Shown here piece by piece: positions 1 to 11,199 of a DNA stretch of 64,000 nt; within the stretch, counting starts at the first letter, position 1, and every line of letters starts with the position of its first letter. The position numbers were made by a program, and so were the translations under genes. The notes under the pieces were generated by a model that did no database searches, was not told the origin of the DNA, and saw only the letters and a list, made by a program, of their open reading frames with translations. Source of the DNA: Dallia pectoralis (lineage: Eukaryota; Chordata; Actinopteri; Esociformes; Umbridae); the NCBI GenBank assembly GCA_029465975.1, contig CM055745.1, positions 15,082,812-15,146,811 of the forward strand, read 5' to 3'.

Positions 1-1540
1 TTTGTGTCGTTCTTAGACCTGCGATGTAAAACCGTAGAATTCAGAGGGTGTACTTTATTTTTTACATGACTCTATAAGCAGTACTTATGATGGGATGAGA
101 ACCAGGTGTGTGGGTTGAGAAGACAAAACAAATGGAATAATGTGCAATGGAGCAGGAGGGCTAGAAGGCCGGTGGCAATGAAGGCCGAAGTCAAAGGCCC
201 GACAAAGGATAGGAGACAGCTTTGGAGGGAGTCGTGATAAGATCCGAACTTAGCTGTTCTCCCCTATTCGGGTTACAATGACCCGAGGGCAGGGGGAGTA
301 CGGAGCTGGCAGCCCCACGCTGGAACACTTGTGGAGTGTTTGTTGTACTACATTGTGCCAGGTTGCGTCTAGGGCATACATGACCTAGAGTTTGCCCTTC
401 AGCCAGGTGCATGCAGTGCTGCAATACAAAGACCTTCCAAAGCCTCTACAATATTTGCTGCTGTCAATGGGAATCGCCGCCTGCAGATAAGACGCTTAGA
501 GCGTTCAGACTCGCCTGGGTGGCCGGCCAAATGGATGTATTTATAATGTCATTTTCCAAAGCCGCAATGACTTACAATAGTCATAAAAAACTCAATCTGG
601 TTTACTGTGTGCCAGAGTGGGAATTGAGGAGTGACTGGCAGCTTTATGGAGTAGCTCATCAAGGTGATGGATTCTATTAGGTTTCATGTGTGGTTTTACA
701 TATTTCACCCCACTTATTTGCTGTACTAAAGAGCCAGTGTCTCAGTTGCTAAGGTTTTTCAATTGACTCACACCGAAATGTACCCATTTAATGTGATCTT
801 CAAACAACAATAGCTTCCCTGTAGTATTTTCCCGGCCAGAAAAGTGGTTTGTCATTCCAGTGTTCAATGGTGTTACTCATATTTAATATGTAATACTTTG
901 AATGTTAAAACTTTGCTCTTGCCGTAAAACATTGCATATGCTCAACTTATACAACAATGGTAAACCCTATTTTAGTCAGGCCTTTTTTTACTTTTGTTAT
1001 TGAGCACATTGGAGGGATGAGAGTTTCCAGTAAGAAACATAGAGAGGACGTGGGAAAGAGAACAAGGCCTGTGAATTGATCAAAACTACATCTGAGAAGT
1101 ACGCATGGTCTCAGTGAATGCAGAAATATGTAAATACAAAAGTATAGACTTACCCATATCTCTTAAACTATAATATATATTATATATGGAATTAATGGAG
1201 TATTTTGTCACACGTTTGGTTTATAAACAGGTACAGTAACTTACCTACTGAACCTCGGCTAGTGCAGAGCAATAAAAGTAACAGACAGAAGAAGATAAAA
1301 TACTGAAAACAGGGAACACAGTGTATAATGTATACGCAACGCTTGACATATTTGAATTAACATCTTTGTTACAACATTCTGAACTGGAACTTGTGACATT
1401 TTCTGATGGTTTGATTACATCGGTAGCATCTGGTGGTGGAGCTCACAGAATCAAATACAACACAGGCAACAGAAGAGGCATCTGTCCGATTTCGGAAGAT
1501 ATTCAGCCGATTGATGAAAGAAATGTTAAGTTATTCATTT
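1..1540. other. Gene-free stretch, no family recognised
   Basis: I see no convincing gene here. The reading frames at 190-680 are short, overlap on both strands and match nothing I know. A GC-richer block around 190-420 contains a short hairpin (CGGGTTACAATGACCCG near 270-287). The rest is AT-rich intergenic sequence. Confidence 0.5.
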
Positions 1541-1549
1541 CATTCTTTA

Positions 1550-2830
1550 TTTGTACAAGGAACGGTTCCCTCTCTCCTCACTTCGCTCAAAGCTTTCAGG
1601 CATTCCCAGAAATTCCCGGAAGAGGACGGGTCTCAAGTGCTTGTACTTTTCTCACGTTCCCAATCACATATCCAATATATTCCGTCTCACACTTGGCAAG
1701 GCACATTTGGAAGCGCTGATAGTAAGGCCGGCTGCTTGGATTCGCTTAAAGATGCTCCTTAGATGCTCTTCCCAAGAGGAGTTGTAAATGACAACATCAT
1801 CCAGGTAGGCAGCGGTAAAACTCGAGAGACCACTTAATACTCGTTCCGTCAGCCTTTAAAAGGTCGCTGGAGCTCCATGACACCCGAATGGCATCTTCCT
1901 GAACTGAAATAGGCCCCGAGGTGTCCTGAATGCAATCAGCCCTTTCGATATGTCACTTAAAGGCGACTTGCCAATAGCCTTCACATAAATCAACAGTGAT
2001 AAGAAATGTGGCCTAACCTATAGTTGGTAAGGCGTGGTTCGTAGCCCCTAATCCCCAGTAGATGGCAAATCTGTTTTAACAGTTTGGTCAGTTAGAATCT
2101 CCAGAGGAAACCGCACTTTGAGAGAAAAAAAAACGAGCGGTAATAGCATGAAGAGGAAATTCCTCAGGATACCTGGTAGCGTAGTCGTTGATCACTAGCA
2201 TAAACCGATAACCAAGCTTGCTCCTTTCCGTTGGTCCCACAATATCCATCCCAATACACACAAAGGGCACACTAATGACTGGCAATGGTTATAAAGGCAC
2301 TTTAAAATACCTTTTGACAGAGGTCTGCTGGCACGTGGGACCACTTCCGGAGAACTCTCCCACATCCTTCCATAGTCCTGGCTAATAGAAGTGGTTCTTA
2401 AGCTGCCCGTCTTTTCTTGAACAGCAGACTGCTGGGCTGCACCGTGTTGACAGTGTGACACCTCATTCTTAATGTAATAACCCTTCTTAGTCTCACTCGG
2501 GGTACTGCTCCAGGATGACTTTTTCCACATTTGATTCACTGACTTGTCAGTGGGATGCACCCACTTTGCACAGAGATCCTTCGCACATACAGTTCTTTTG
2601 GTGTTTCTTCCGGCTCAACTTCCAAGGAATCAAACAGTTGTTTATAGATCTCTGGATTGATGCTGTACTCGGCAAAGGGATCAACCTCACCTACCAATCT
2701 TTTTTGGCCATTGACATGCCATCAGCAGGCGTTCAAAAGTGGTTAGATAATGCTCAATATCGTCTGCCTCACTTAATGGCTCTAACCTAATCTCTTGAAT
2801 ACGACATGAATGTGGACCTGATTTGGTGTA
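1550..2830 (-). pseudogene. Degenerate Ty3/gypsy retrotransposon relic (gag, integrase, RT)
   Basis: Read on the minus strand, three blocks follow one another. A gag-like segment lies at about 2800-2600, with a DDIEHYLTTFERL motif typical of fish gypsy gag. An integrase segment at about 2560-2050 has a decayed zinc-binding part and the start of the catalytic core (GMDIVGPTERS, INDYATRYPE). A reverse transcriptase segment at about 2000-1550 has the MPFG...APATF motif and a YLDDV catalytic box. Stops and frameshifts break all three. Most of RT, RNase H and the protease are missing, and no LTR was found next to it. Integrase lies upstream of RT, which is not the usual gypsy order. This could be a Gmr1-like arrangement or a later rearrangement. 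It is dead and not expressed as protein. Confidence 0.75.
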
Positions 2831-3458
2831 GACGCGTTCTCCTGGATCGTCTTTGGTCAAGCCAAATCCTCAAATGCCACTTGAATTTATTCTGGTCTTA
2901 AATTCAAATGGGAAGAAAATTAGAAGGTGTGAAAAAGCATTAACATTATTGTTTTTTTTAATTAACTTAATAAGGCTATCAAAATGTTAATTTAAAAACA
3001 CACAGACCAACTAGAAGCACCAGGATAGGTCATTTTGTGTCACATGGGTGAGATGTGCTATCAGAGGGTGGTTAGGGGAGAGAACTCCTGTGTATGTGTA
3101 TGTTGATTAGAAGCACAGCTGTTTGTGACTTGTTTGTGACAAATGAACTCAGACTGCGAATACAATTTGCATTGTGTCTGTGTTTTTAGTTAATTGAACC
3201 AAATTCATTTATTTTTACTATATGGGTGTAACATGAATGAAATACTTTAGCAAAGAAAAACGTATGCATTGAGCACAATGAATCAGACAGTAGGAGTTGA
3301 CAGTGGCGCAACAAAACTTGCTTGAAATTATTTAACCGTTTATTAAAAGATCCATTACGTCAGTGTTTTTAAAACGGACAATTGTCTTTCCTGTCAATAT
3401 TTTCTAAATTGAGATCAATTTGATTGAATTTAAAATAATTACTGTGGTTAAATGGTAC
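2831..3458. other. AT-rich intergenic stretch with a possible piggyBac scrap
   Basis: No gene is seen. Around 3190-3265 the text (ATGAATGAAATACTT then AGCAAAGAAAAA) resembles the stretch at 19995-20030 just upstream of the piggyBac relic. This may be a scrap of the same family. Confidence 0.35.
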
Positions 3459-4289
3459 TGTAACGGGCGTACTTTCTCATCAACAGTTCTCTATTAACTT
3501 GAATGCACGTCCGTTAACCCTTGTTAATTCTGCGTTGTGTTCTTGTTGAGTTTTGTGAAGGAAAGACCCCAAACTGTGAACATTTTCTGATTCCTCCTTT
3601 ATTGATGATGGAACAGAAGACGTCTGTACAAATAAACAAAATACAAAAAGCTGTTACATGCAGTCTCTCCCACACGGCACACAGACTTCCAGCTCCTCCC
3701 CTCAGCTAGACTGGCGCAAACTGACCACATATACACAACTGATAAAACCTAAATAAGAATGTGAAAAGGAACTAAATAAATTAAGAGAATTATAATGAAC
3801 ATTACACACATACCTGTACAAATAAACAAAATACAAAAAGCTGTTACATGCAGTCTCTCCCACACGGCACACAGACTTCCAGCTCCTGATGGCAGATACA
3901 CATACAGAAACCCTGTAATCTAGCACGTGGGCACCAATCAATTCTAAAACTTGCAAAAAGTTAGTTGCAATGTTTATAATTGATCGACACATTACTGCAT
4001 GTTCAACCCTAACAATTATACATACATAAAACAAGGTTTTCAACAACCAAAAACTAAAATAAATGTTTAAAACTGATGCACAAAATAATACATTACCTCC
4101 CCTCAGCTAGACTGGCGCAAACTGAGAGGAGCACATAAATGACGACACAAACATGCGCTCTCTTAAAGTGACAGTACAGGTATACATATACACAATGAAA
4201 CACATCTCAAACATATAAAAAACAATATTTATCTGGATTTGGTGATATTTCAACCGTACAAATAAACATACAATTTCAACCTGGTTACA
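3459..4289 (-). mobile_element. 831-bp solo-LTR-like element with spliced and unspliced self-copies
   Basis: On the plus strand the element starts TGTAACGGGCG and ends GGTTACA, and is flanked by the 4-bp repeat GTAC (3455-3458 and 4290-4293). Read on the minus strand, it holds exon-like block 1 (4125-4097), a 211-bp GT-AG intron (4096-3886), block 2 (3885-3814), then a donor CAG|GTATGT. It then carries blocks 1 and 2 again, fused without the intron (3724-3624), followed by new sequence with an AATAAA signal (plus-strand TTTATT at 3598-3603). The 74 bp of block 2 and adjoining sequence are identical in the two copies. Ends and target duplication suggest an LTR. The 3' tail (AGTACGCCCGTTACA) resembles the tail of the element at 56784-57312. 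No coding capacity was recognised. Confidence 0.7.
3886..4096 (-). other. Intron-like 211-bp segment inside the LTR-like element
   Basis: On the minus strand it begins GTAATG and ends with a pyrimidine-containing tract and CATCAG. Deleting exactly this segment from the upstream copy gives the sequence of the downstream copy (3624-3724), base for base across the junction. That is the strongest sign it was spliced from an RNA. Confidence 0.7.
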
Positions 4290-4308
4290 GTACCATAAAT
4301 GCATGTAT

Positions 4309-4440
4309 CTACAGTGAATGAAGAAATGATTTCTGTATGTACTGTTGTTATTTTGTCTCTCACTGTTCCAATAAACCTACCATTAAATTATAGGATGATC
4401 ATGTCTTTGTCAGTGGGCAAGTATACAAAATCATTAATAT
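4309..4440. mobile_element. Tc1 terminal inverted repeat fragment
   Basis: The stretch starts TACAGTGAATGAAGAAATG and continues with TCTCTCACTGTTC, AATAAACCTACCATTA and TCTTTGTCAGTGGGCA. These are the signature pieces of the long inverted repeats of the Tc1 element annotated at 8132-9461. No transposase is left. Confidence 0.75.
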
Positions 4441-4514
4441 GTAAGGCTTTAATGCGCCTTGAACTTATTTTATTTTTTATGCGCCACCTATTTTGCCCAG
4501 AAAGTTAAGAATGT

Positions 4515-4660
4515 TATTTGGGCAACATAGCTTTAAATTCGCTTTTCCAGTGATTATTTTCACAAAAAAAGTTGCAGCAAGATTAAGCCTGCATATGTAG
4601 GAGCAAGCAGCTTGTAAGTTTATTGAGTGTCGCAAAAATATTTTTTATGTGCCTCTGGTT
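4515..4660 (-). mobile_element. piggyBac-type terminal fragment
   Basis: It shares the text CCAGTGATTATTTT, GTAAGTTTAT and GTGTCGCAAAAATATTTTTTA with 34080-34240, where a TTAA-bounded terminus of the same family is visible. It is truncated, so the TTAA end is not seen here. Assignment rests on within-window similarity to 34050-34260 and 49613-49740. Confidence 0.5.
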
Positions 4661-5529
4661 AAAATGCATGCCAATGATAGACAACTTATTTTTTTATCAA
4701 AATGCCAAATAGTTGCTGTTATATTGGATGCTCTAACCACGGAAGAGGAGACAATACTGGGTTGTCTTTTTAAAGATTCCCGTCCGAAAAGGAAAATCCA
4801 GAGTAGTAGGTTATGGAATTCGACGTGCAGCTGTTCCTGGCATTATCGCCATAGAATGACCACCTGTTAAACCAACAGTAATTTAGATGAATTAGCACTC
4901 ACCATCGCTTTCACAATGACAAATGTCCTCTCCTTCCTATCTCAAATGAATGGATTATTGACCCCCCCGGATCGAAAGTACAGTTAGCTGTCTGTACTTT
5001 TAAATGGCTTCATTTTGGTAGCAATGTAAGTGGAGGGATTCTCCACAAGGTGTGTACACACGTTCCCAACGTTCAGCTCCGGCAAGGATTTCTTTGTTTT
5101 TAAAGGGGTCAATAACTCAGCGGGTGCTGTATATAGGTCACAAGTGCCTTAGATTTTCAGTTTGTTACCATAACCTTGTTGTTCGTTTTTTGTTTGGTGA
5201 TCTTAACCATGATTGGCTTGAAAAGTAGAAAAACGTACCGGCATATGCAGAAGCTCCTTTGAATTGCCACTGCTAGCCGCAATGTCAGTCAGTCAGAGTA
5301 ACCACGTGACTGAAAGCTATGAATAGTACCTTGCTAAATTACTAATTTTTCTGACCACTATGAAATACTGATTACATATTGGTATGTTTTGTGGTAAACA
5401 GCTGTGACAGCTCCTATTTAGTATACATATTGGGAAAAAACATCTCCCTTACAAAGACAATTGTTTGGATATTCGAAAAAGCATAGTTCGATCAATGATG
5501 ACGAATTGGACACTGAATAACACCAACCC
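4661..5529. other. Gene-free stretch
   Basis: No gene or known repeat was recognised. Short frames at 4649-4870 have no recognisable motif. Confidence 0.45.
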
Positions 5530-6010
5530 AGGCATTGTCACAAAAATACATTCTCTTAAAGCTGAGACTTGCAGGAGTCGTCACTTTGAGGCCAAAAATC
5601 TATCTGTCTGAATACGCCTCAGATTTCAGTGCCTAAGAGCAGAGTAATGGTGCCCCAGTCAAATATATAAAGGGCTCTGAATAACACTGGCCTGAATGGG
5701 AGGATGGCAGGAAAGAGGACATTACAAAAAGTACCATCTGAAATCATGAAGTTTTGCACTCCACTGCAGTTTCAGAAAAAAGGTTTTGGGGTCAAATGTT
5801 TTGAAGGTGGAGATTTTTCAACCCAAAGATATGTGTGGCACAAGTCTAACTCTGCCCATGCCTCAAGGCACACCATCCATCCATAAAGTGTAGAACGGTG
5901 GTCGCAGAAGAGTGGCTCAAGAAGGAAAAGGTGAATGTTCTACAGTGGTCGTAATCCAATTTAGAATATGTGGTATGAAAATTGTGGTTCATAAGTATTT
6001 TCCTACTATC
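5530..6010 (+). pseudogene. Tc1/mariner transposase relic
   Basis: Broken frames on the plus strand match the middle and C-terminal parts of fish Tc1 transposase. The segment around 5695-5760 resembles the region ahead of the central catalytic D. The segment around 5810-5880 resembles the region that follows it (decayed YVWHKSNSAHAS). At 5910-5995 the relic reads WLKKEKVNVLQWS, which corresponds to the family's NVLEWPSQSPDLNPIE catalytic block with the key residues lost. Frameshifts and deletions make it nonfunctional. Confidence 0.65.
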
Positions 6011-6029
6011 CCGAACAGCCGGTGTGCAA

Positions 6030-6130
6030 ATGAATTAAAGTCTGAATCAGAATCAGATGTATTCGTCGTTTTACACAAAGAAGGAATTTCATCTGACCCC
6101 TAGTTGCAGCTTTTAGAACACAAATTTTAA
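6030..6130 (-). repeat. Fragment of a LINE-type 3' tail repeat
   Basis: The plus strand reads GTCTGAATCAGAATCAGATG followed by an A-rich stretch and AAGGAATTTCATCTGACCC. This is the complement of a common fish LINE-type 3' tail that ends in AGATTCTGATTCTGA-like repeats. A second piece is at 9985-10045. Confidence 0.4.
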
Positions 6131-8131
6131 ATCGTATATGAACAGTGCAAACAGACCTCATAGGCTATGATACTGCCACTGCGCAAAGCTTGAATTTTAC
6201 CTTTTGTAATTGATCAATACTATTATTCTGTTTTTTCTATTATGTATTAAAAAAGAAAGTGTAAAAAATAGTACGTTAATGTCTGTTGCTCTGGAGAAGA
6301 ATGTCAGCGAATTAATTTAAACATGTCTTGTACTAGGTTGCTTACATTTTTTAAAGACGGAAATATTCTTACCAGTAAACTTTCTTTCCAGTGACATGCT
6401 TCCCTATAAAACCGTAGTCATTAATCTTCGCAAGGCCACTATAACCTCCTGGAAATTAACTGGGTAAATAATATCCCCAAATCAACTCGTCCATCGAGTT
6501 TCTGAATTGCAGAGTAGCGGCATGGCTAAAGGCCAGTGTAATTACCACACAGCAGGGGCAAGAAATTAATCAACCGAATAATCAAAGAATGAGAGTCCGC
6601 AGCAAAACCCACAACTAAATTTGCACAAAGTTTCATCCAATATATAGCAGGTGCATGTCCGCTACAAATGTGTCAAAGGAAGCAATTGATCTCGGGAATT
6701 GAGAATGCATTTGTATTATTTTTTTTTTTTGCATTTAATTTCAAATGTGCTTTGGGTATGTTTGTTTGTTGACATCAAATGCAGATCATCTGGGGGTCTT
6801 AAAGGCACAGTGCGGTTGGTTCCTCGTCTGACAACTGCTGAAGGAAAGACAGCCAAATGTGCCCAGAGCCTCTGTTCCTTGAAGATCAGCAGCTGGGAAC
6901 GCTTTGATCTCCTCGCCCATGTCTTTCAAGTTCCCACCTCGTACAAAATGTGTCTTATCGCTTAAAGGCAAGGAGAGAAAAATACCTTTTGCGTAACTGC
7001 TTGGACAGCAGATTTCGTACTATTCCCTTGAAGCCCCCTGCTAGCTGAGGCGTCATTACCCTTTCATGTGTGAGGCAACTGCTGGGGTGTCAACGCTGGA
7101 AAAAGGACAGTGTCAAAATAAGCGTTTACATCTATAATGATAACCACAGTTTAGTCACAACTGCAAACAGGTCACCTCATACATTAGTCTTTAATATTCC
7201 CCTCACTCAGACTGATTTAGACACCGTTGCACCAAATACAGAGTCGGTGTTGTGGCTCGGTGTCTTAATAATGAATCCTTGTATCAAAACTTTGTCCCAT
7301 TAGTTCACCCAGGTAAATCAACACAATCGGTTATTGACAAACTATTACAGGCATATACATTAATGGAATAATCAAACTGAATTCCAACCCGTTTGTTTAT
7401 GATGTATAACATTATTCAACACTCATGCTGTAGGGAAATCTTTTCAGGCCTTGCCTGTTACCCGGCTAATTTAGGGGCCCTGTGTGTCTTGGGAGGTTGC
7501 AAAGTCAATCACAAGATCTGTCTACGCTTCGCACCCACCATTAGAGAGCCGGGTTGAGGACGCTATCGCGTGATGAATTAGCATTCAATTCAGGGGATTT
7601 GTTGTATGTCAAGGTGCATCACGCTACGCAAACAGGATCGGCATTAATGACCGAAAGGCCTGCACAGGGCTACTTAATATTCTCGCAATGTCCCGCTACT
7701 CTCCTGGCTGAAAACAAGATCCAGCGTTGATGTTTGATTTATATGGGCAATCATTAGCAGGGGAGAGGGAGGATGCTGGAAAAGGCCAGAAGCCGTTGGA
7801 TATGGACATCTGTTCTCTGTGGAGCGCGGAGATTTTTATCAGCCAAGACCAGGCCTCTGTGCAATGGGACTAAACCTGCTGACGGCTGGTGGAGATGATG
7901 AGAGGACAGAACAATACCGGGTTTACAGTATATGACGAAATGGATGTGAAGGGGTTTTCCTGTAAGTTATAAAAAATTCTTTTAATCAGTCAGACACAGC
8001 CTTAGAGTACACACACGCCCACGCACACTGTACCATTCACACACATACGGTGTATGCACTCATTTTTCAGAGCTGAGTATATTTAAAGGCGACAGTAATC
8101 CCAAATTGATACCATATCACAAATCATCTCA
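6131..8131. other. Gene-free stretch with candidate conserved noncoding DNA
   Basis: No gene recognised. About 6400-6660 and 7440-7930 have balanced base composition, unique sequence and clusters of ATTA/TAAT homeodomain-type cores (for example TGATGAATTAGCATTCAATT near 7572). That is the usual look of vertebrate conserved noncoding elements. This is a judgement from texture only. A CA-rich microsatellite lies at about 8005-8050. Confidence 0.35.
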
Positions 8132-9461
8132 TACGGTGAGGGAAAAAATTATTTGATCCCCTGCTGATTTTTTCTACATTTGCCCACTGACAAAGACATG
8201 ATCAGTTTATAATTTTAATGGTAGGTTATTTGAACAGTTAGAGACAGAATAACAACAACAAAAATATCCAGAATAACCCATTTCAAAAAAGTTATACATT
8301 GATTGGCATTTTACTCAGTGAAATAGGTTTTTGACCCTTTTGCAAAACATAACTTAGTACTTGATGGCAAAACCCTTGTTGGAAATCAGAGGTCAGACGT
8401 TTCTTGTTAGTTTGCCACCAGGTTTTGTCCCACTTCTCAATGCAGATTTTCTCCCAAGTCATTAAGGTTTCAAGGCAAACGTTTGGCAACTCAAACCTTC
8501 AGCTCCCTTCATAGATTTGTTATGGGATTAAGATCTGGGGATTTGCTAGGCCACTCCAGGACATAAATGTGCGTCCTTTTGAGCTACTCCTTTGTTTCCA
8601 TGGCTGTGTGTTTTGGGTCATTGTCATGCTGGAATACCCATCCACAATCCATTTTCAATGCCCTGGCTGAGGGAAGGAGGTTCTCAACCAAGATTCAACT
8701 GTATGTGGCCCCATCCATCGTCCCTTTGATGGGGTGAAGTTGCCCGGTCCCCTCAGCAGATAAATACCCCGAAAGCATAATATTTCCACCCCCATGTTTG
8801 AACGAGGGGGTGGTGTTCTGCAGTCATAGGCAGCATTCCTCCTCTTTCAAACACAGCGTGTTGAGTTGATGCCAAAAAGCCAGATTTTGGTCTCATCTGA
8901 CCACAGCAATTTCACCTAGTTCTCTTCGGATTCATTAAGAAGATCATGGTAAAACATCAGACGGCCTGTACATGTGCTTCCTTAAGCAGGGCGACCTGCA
9001 GGATTTCAGTCCATTTGCGATGAATCACACCAACTTTTGTCACCTTCTCTCCAAGCTGCTTGGCGGTGGTCTTGTAGCCCATTCCAGCCTTGTGTAGGTC
9101 TTCAATCGTGTCCCTGACATCCTTGGACAGCTCTCTGGTCTTGGCCATGGTGGAAAATTCGGAATTTGATTGATTGCTTCTGTGGACAGTTGTATTTGAT
9201 ACAGCTAACAAACTGAGATAAGGAGCACTCCCTAATCTCAGCTCTGTACCTGTGTTGGACACCTGTGAGCCAAATATGTTGCTGATTGACAGGGGATCAA
9301 ATACTTATTTCACTGAGTAAAATGCAAATCAATTCATAACTTATTCGAAATGCGTTGTTCTGGATATTTTCGTCGTGATTCTGTCTCTCAATGTTCAAAT
9401 AAACCTAGCATTAGACCATGTCTTTGTCATTGGGCAAACATACATTTCTTCCTTCACTGTA
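8132..9461 (-). mobile_element. Near full-length Tc1-like DNA transposon, inactivated
   Basis: The element is bounded by TA and by long imperfect inverted repeats. The left end is TACGGTGAGGGAAAAA...TTTGATCCCCTGCTGA and the right end mirrors it, finishing TTCACTGTA. Each arm is about 170 bp and carries the GACAGAATAACAACA and CTGACAAAGACATGATCAG blocks. The total of about 1.33 kb is shorter than the 1.5-1.6 kb usual for the family, because the transposase is internally deleted. It lies on the minus strand, as judged from the reading direction of the transposase. Confidence 0.9.
8290..9150 (-). pseudogene. Tc1 transposase pseudogene
   Basis: The start codon is at about 9148-9150 (MAKTRELSKDVRDTIEDLHK), the usual N-terminus of this Tc1 family. 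The first paired helix-turn-helix follows (GMGYKTTAKQLGEKVTKV). The frame then loses the second DNA-binding domain by deletion and hits stops. Further downstream, reading decayed to frameshifts, segments corresponding to the region around the catalytic DD34E triad can be followed to about 8290. The encoded enzyme would normally bind the inverted repeats and move the element to TA sites. This copy cannot. Confidence 0.85.
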
Positions 9462-10439
9462 CCTACTAAGCATACGGAAGCTCCATTTCAAAGACAACCA
9501 GCATTAATACATGCTGTCCCCCTTCTGAATGATGTTCAGGTCTGCTTTGTAAAACTGTAAAACTACAATTACCTGCCAGTGAGTTCAGACTTCTGATCAC
9601 ATTCACGTTGGTACTCTTCAGGTCTCTGGCAGCAGCAGAGGCTTATTGGAGAATCTTACCATTTCGTTTGTCTTTCCAAAGTGCCCTGGGCGGGGATGGA
9701 AATCTTTTATCTGATCTATCTGTTTGGGAGCTCCAACAGAGTAAACAAACTTCAGACAGTCTCCACCTGACCTTTACAATTCTGCAAATACAACTCTTCT
9801 CCCTGCCTGCCTGTCGAATTGGACCCCCGGATCTCTCTATGGATAAGAGGTTTTACTCAAATTATTTTTGACTTCAATAAAATATGAAGTTGCTGTAGAT
9901 GCATAGCTTGGATATTATTTTCCAGAGAAAGAGACAATTCAACTGCATTCAGAGGTTTTCAAGGGACAAAGCATCAAACAAGTATGCTATCAGAATCAGA
10001 ACGAGCTTCATTGCCATGAATTCGTTTTGGCACGTTCTGATTCTGCAATCAAGCAATTACCATAGGTAATAAAACAAACATGAACAATATACTACAATAA
10101 TTGATTGAAAATAAGTAAAGATACTGTGTCTATAGTAAATCCTCATAACCTATCAAAATCGTTATTGTTGGTCACATTACACCATATTAATTAAAATATT
10201 ACACGTTATAACCCTCAAACCTAAAAATCTAAGTGAAAATAACATTCAATGACTTTCTGAAAAATTAGTAAAATGTATTTAGTATAACACCTAGTTTGGA
10301 TAAGTGACCAGCCCCTTAGAATAACTACTATAAACTTGCTCAGGTATAACCAGTCACTTCCCCATTCACACACAATGCTAATTTCCCCCCACCTGATGTT
10401 CATAGTAGTTGTTTTTTTGACAAGAAACAAGCCTCTTCC
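9462..10439. other. Gene-free stretch with LINE-tail scrap
   Basis: No gene recognised. At 9985-10045 the text CAGAATCAGAACGAGCTTCATTG is the complement of a fish LINE-type 3' tail. The rest is AT-rich. Confidence 0.4.
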
Positions 10440-10515
10440 CGTTTGATCTTGGAATATTCTAAAGCCACGGGGCAACTGTTATGTTTAGATGAGACCAAGA
10501 TCGAACTTTTTGGAC
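10440..10515 (+). pseudogene. Tc1 transposase scrap
   Basis: About 25 codons read LDETKIELFGH, the segment around the second catalytic aspartate of Tc1 transposases (usually WSDETKIELFG). Nothing else of the gene remains next to it. Confidence 0.6.
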
Positions 10516-10629
10516 ACCAACTGGTATATTTTAGATTTTTACTTCTTAAAGATTTCAGTTTGTTTTTCAATTGTATTTTCCACGCTATAGGTCACATTGA
10601 CCCAGAGGTACGTATACTTACAGAAATCT

Positions 10630-10770
10630 CATTTCTGGAGTGCTCCTAGATATGCATGGTTTATCGCCCCGTTTTTTCTATTAAAATAATCACTGGGAAC
10701 GCAAATGTAAAGCTATTTTGTCTAGATTTGGTGCTAACGCGCTACCTGCAATTTTACTTGTATTTTTTTC
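10630..10770. mobile_element. piggyBac-type terminal fragment
   Basis: It contains AATAATCACTGGGAACGCAA, TGTAAAGCT and GGTGCTAACGCGCTACCTGC. These align with 49700-49780 (GCAAATGTAAAGCTTCTGCC and ATGCGCTATTTGCC) and with the complement of 34060-34120. No TTAA end is preserved. Confidence 0.45.
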
Positions 10771-10784
10771 ACTTGTATATAAAT

Positions 10785-11034
10785 GGTAAATGCTGCGCTT
10801 TTATATAGCGCTTTTATCCAAAGCGCTTTACAGATCCTGCGTCACATTCACCCATTCATTCACTCATTCATACACTGATGACCGTGTCTACCATGCAAGG
10901 CGACTGCAGGCTCGCCAGGAGCAACTGGGGTTAGGTGTCTTGCTCAAGGACACCTCGACAATTTCCCAGGAGGAACCGGGGATCGAACCACCAACCTTCC
11001 GATTGATAGACAACCGACTGAGCCACTGCCGCCC
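10785..11034 (-). mobile_element. tRNA-derived SINE
   Basis: Read on the minus strand, the head carries pol III promoter boxes: an A-box-like TGGCTCAGTCGG (about 11025-11014) and a B box GGTTCGATCCC (about 10990-10980). The body has CAAGACACCTAACCCC-type sequence and TTGCATGGTAGACACGG, and the 3' part is AAGCGCTTTGGATAAAAGCG followed by TTTACCATTT. Two shorter copies of the same family lie at 51915-52027 and 63865-63980. The A and B boxes drove internal transcription. The element has no protein product. Confidence 0.8.
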
Positions 11035-11066
11035 ACTAAAATACAAGAATAAGACATTTTCATAAA

Positions 11067-11139
11067 GGCACTGCTGAGATTCGGACTCAGGATCTCCTGT
11101 TTACAAGACAGGCGCTTTAACCAACTAAGCCACAGCCCC
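11067..11139 (-). tRNA. tRNA-Thr(UGU)-like gene, possibly a pseudogene
   Basis: The 73-nt minus-strand sequence folds as a full cloverleaf. D stem GCTT/AAGC, anticodon stem CCTGT/ACAGG and T stem CTGAG/CTCAG are perfectly paired. The anticodon loop CTTGTAA gives anticodon UGU, so threonine. Two faults stand out. The acceptor stem (GGGGCTG against CAGTGCC) has one G-G mismatch and a G-U pair. The T loop begins TCC instead of TTC, losing the U at position 55 and weakening the B box. No strong T-run terminator follows closely; the first is about 26 nt downstream. It may be a decayed or weakly active copy. Confidence 0.7.
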
Positions 11140-11199
11140 GGTATATCTTGTTGTCGGTCACCAGGTGGCGCTTGAAACAGAGCAACCAAGTCGCATTTG

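Noticed and set aside
3886..4096. Reading the extra 211 bp as a transposon insertion with a 3-bp CCT target repeat
   Set aside because: There are no terminal inverted repeats. The segment has GT-AG ends, and the flanking similarity also ends at a second donor, so splicing explains it better. The insertion reading cannot be fully excluded.
9600..9871. 87-codon plus-strand frame after the Tc1 element
   Set aside because: No family motif recognised. Length is within chance expectation for this composition.
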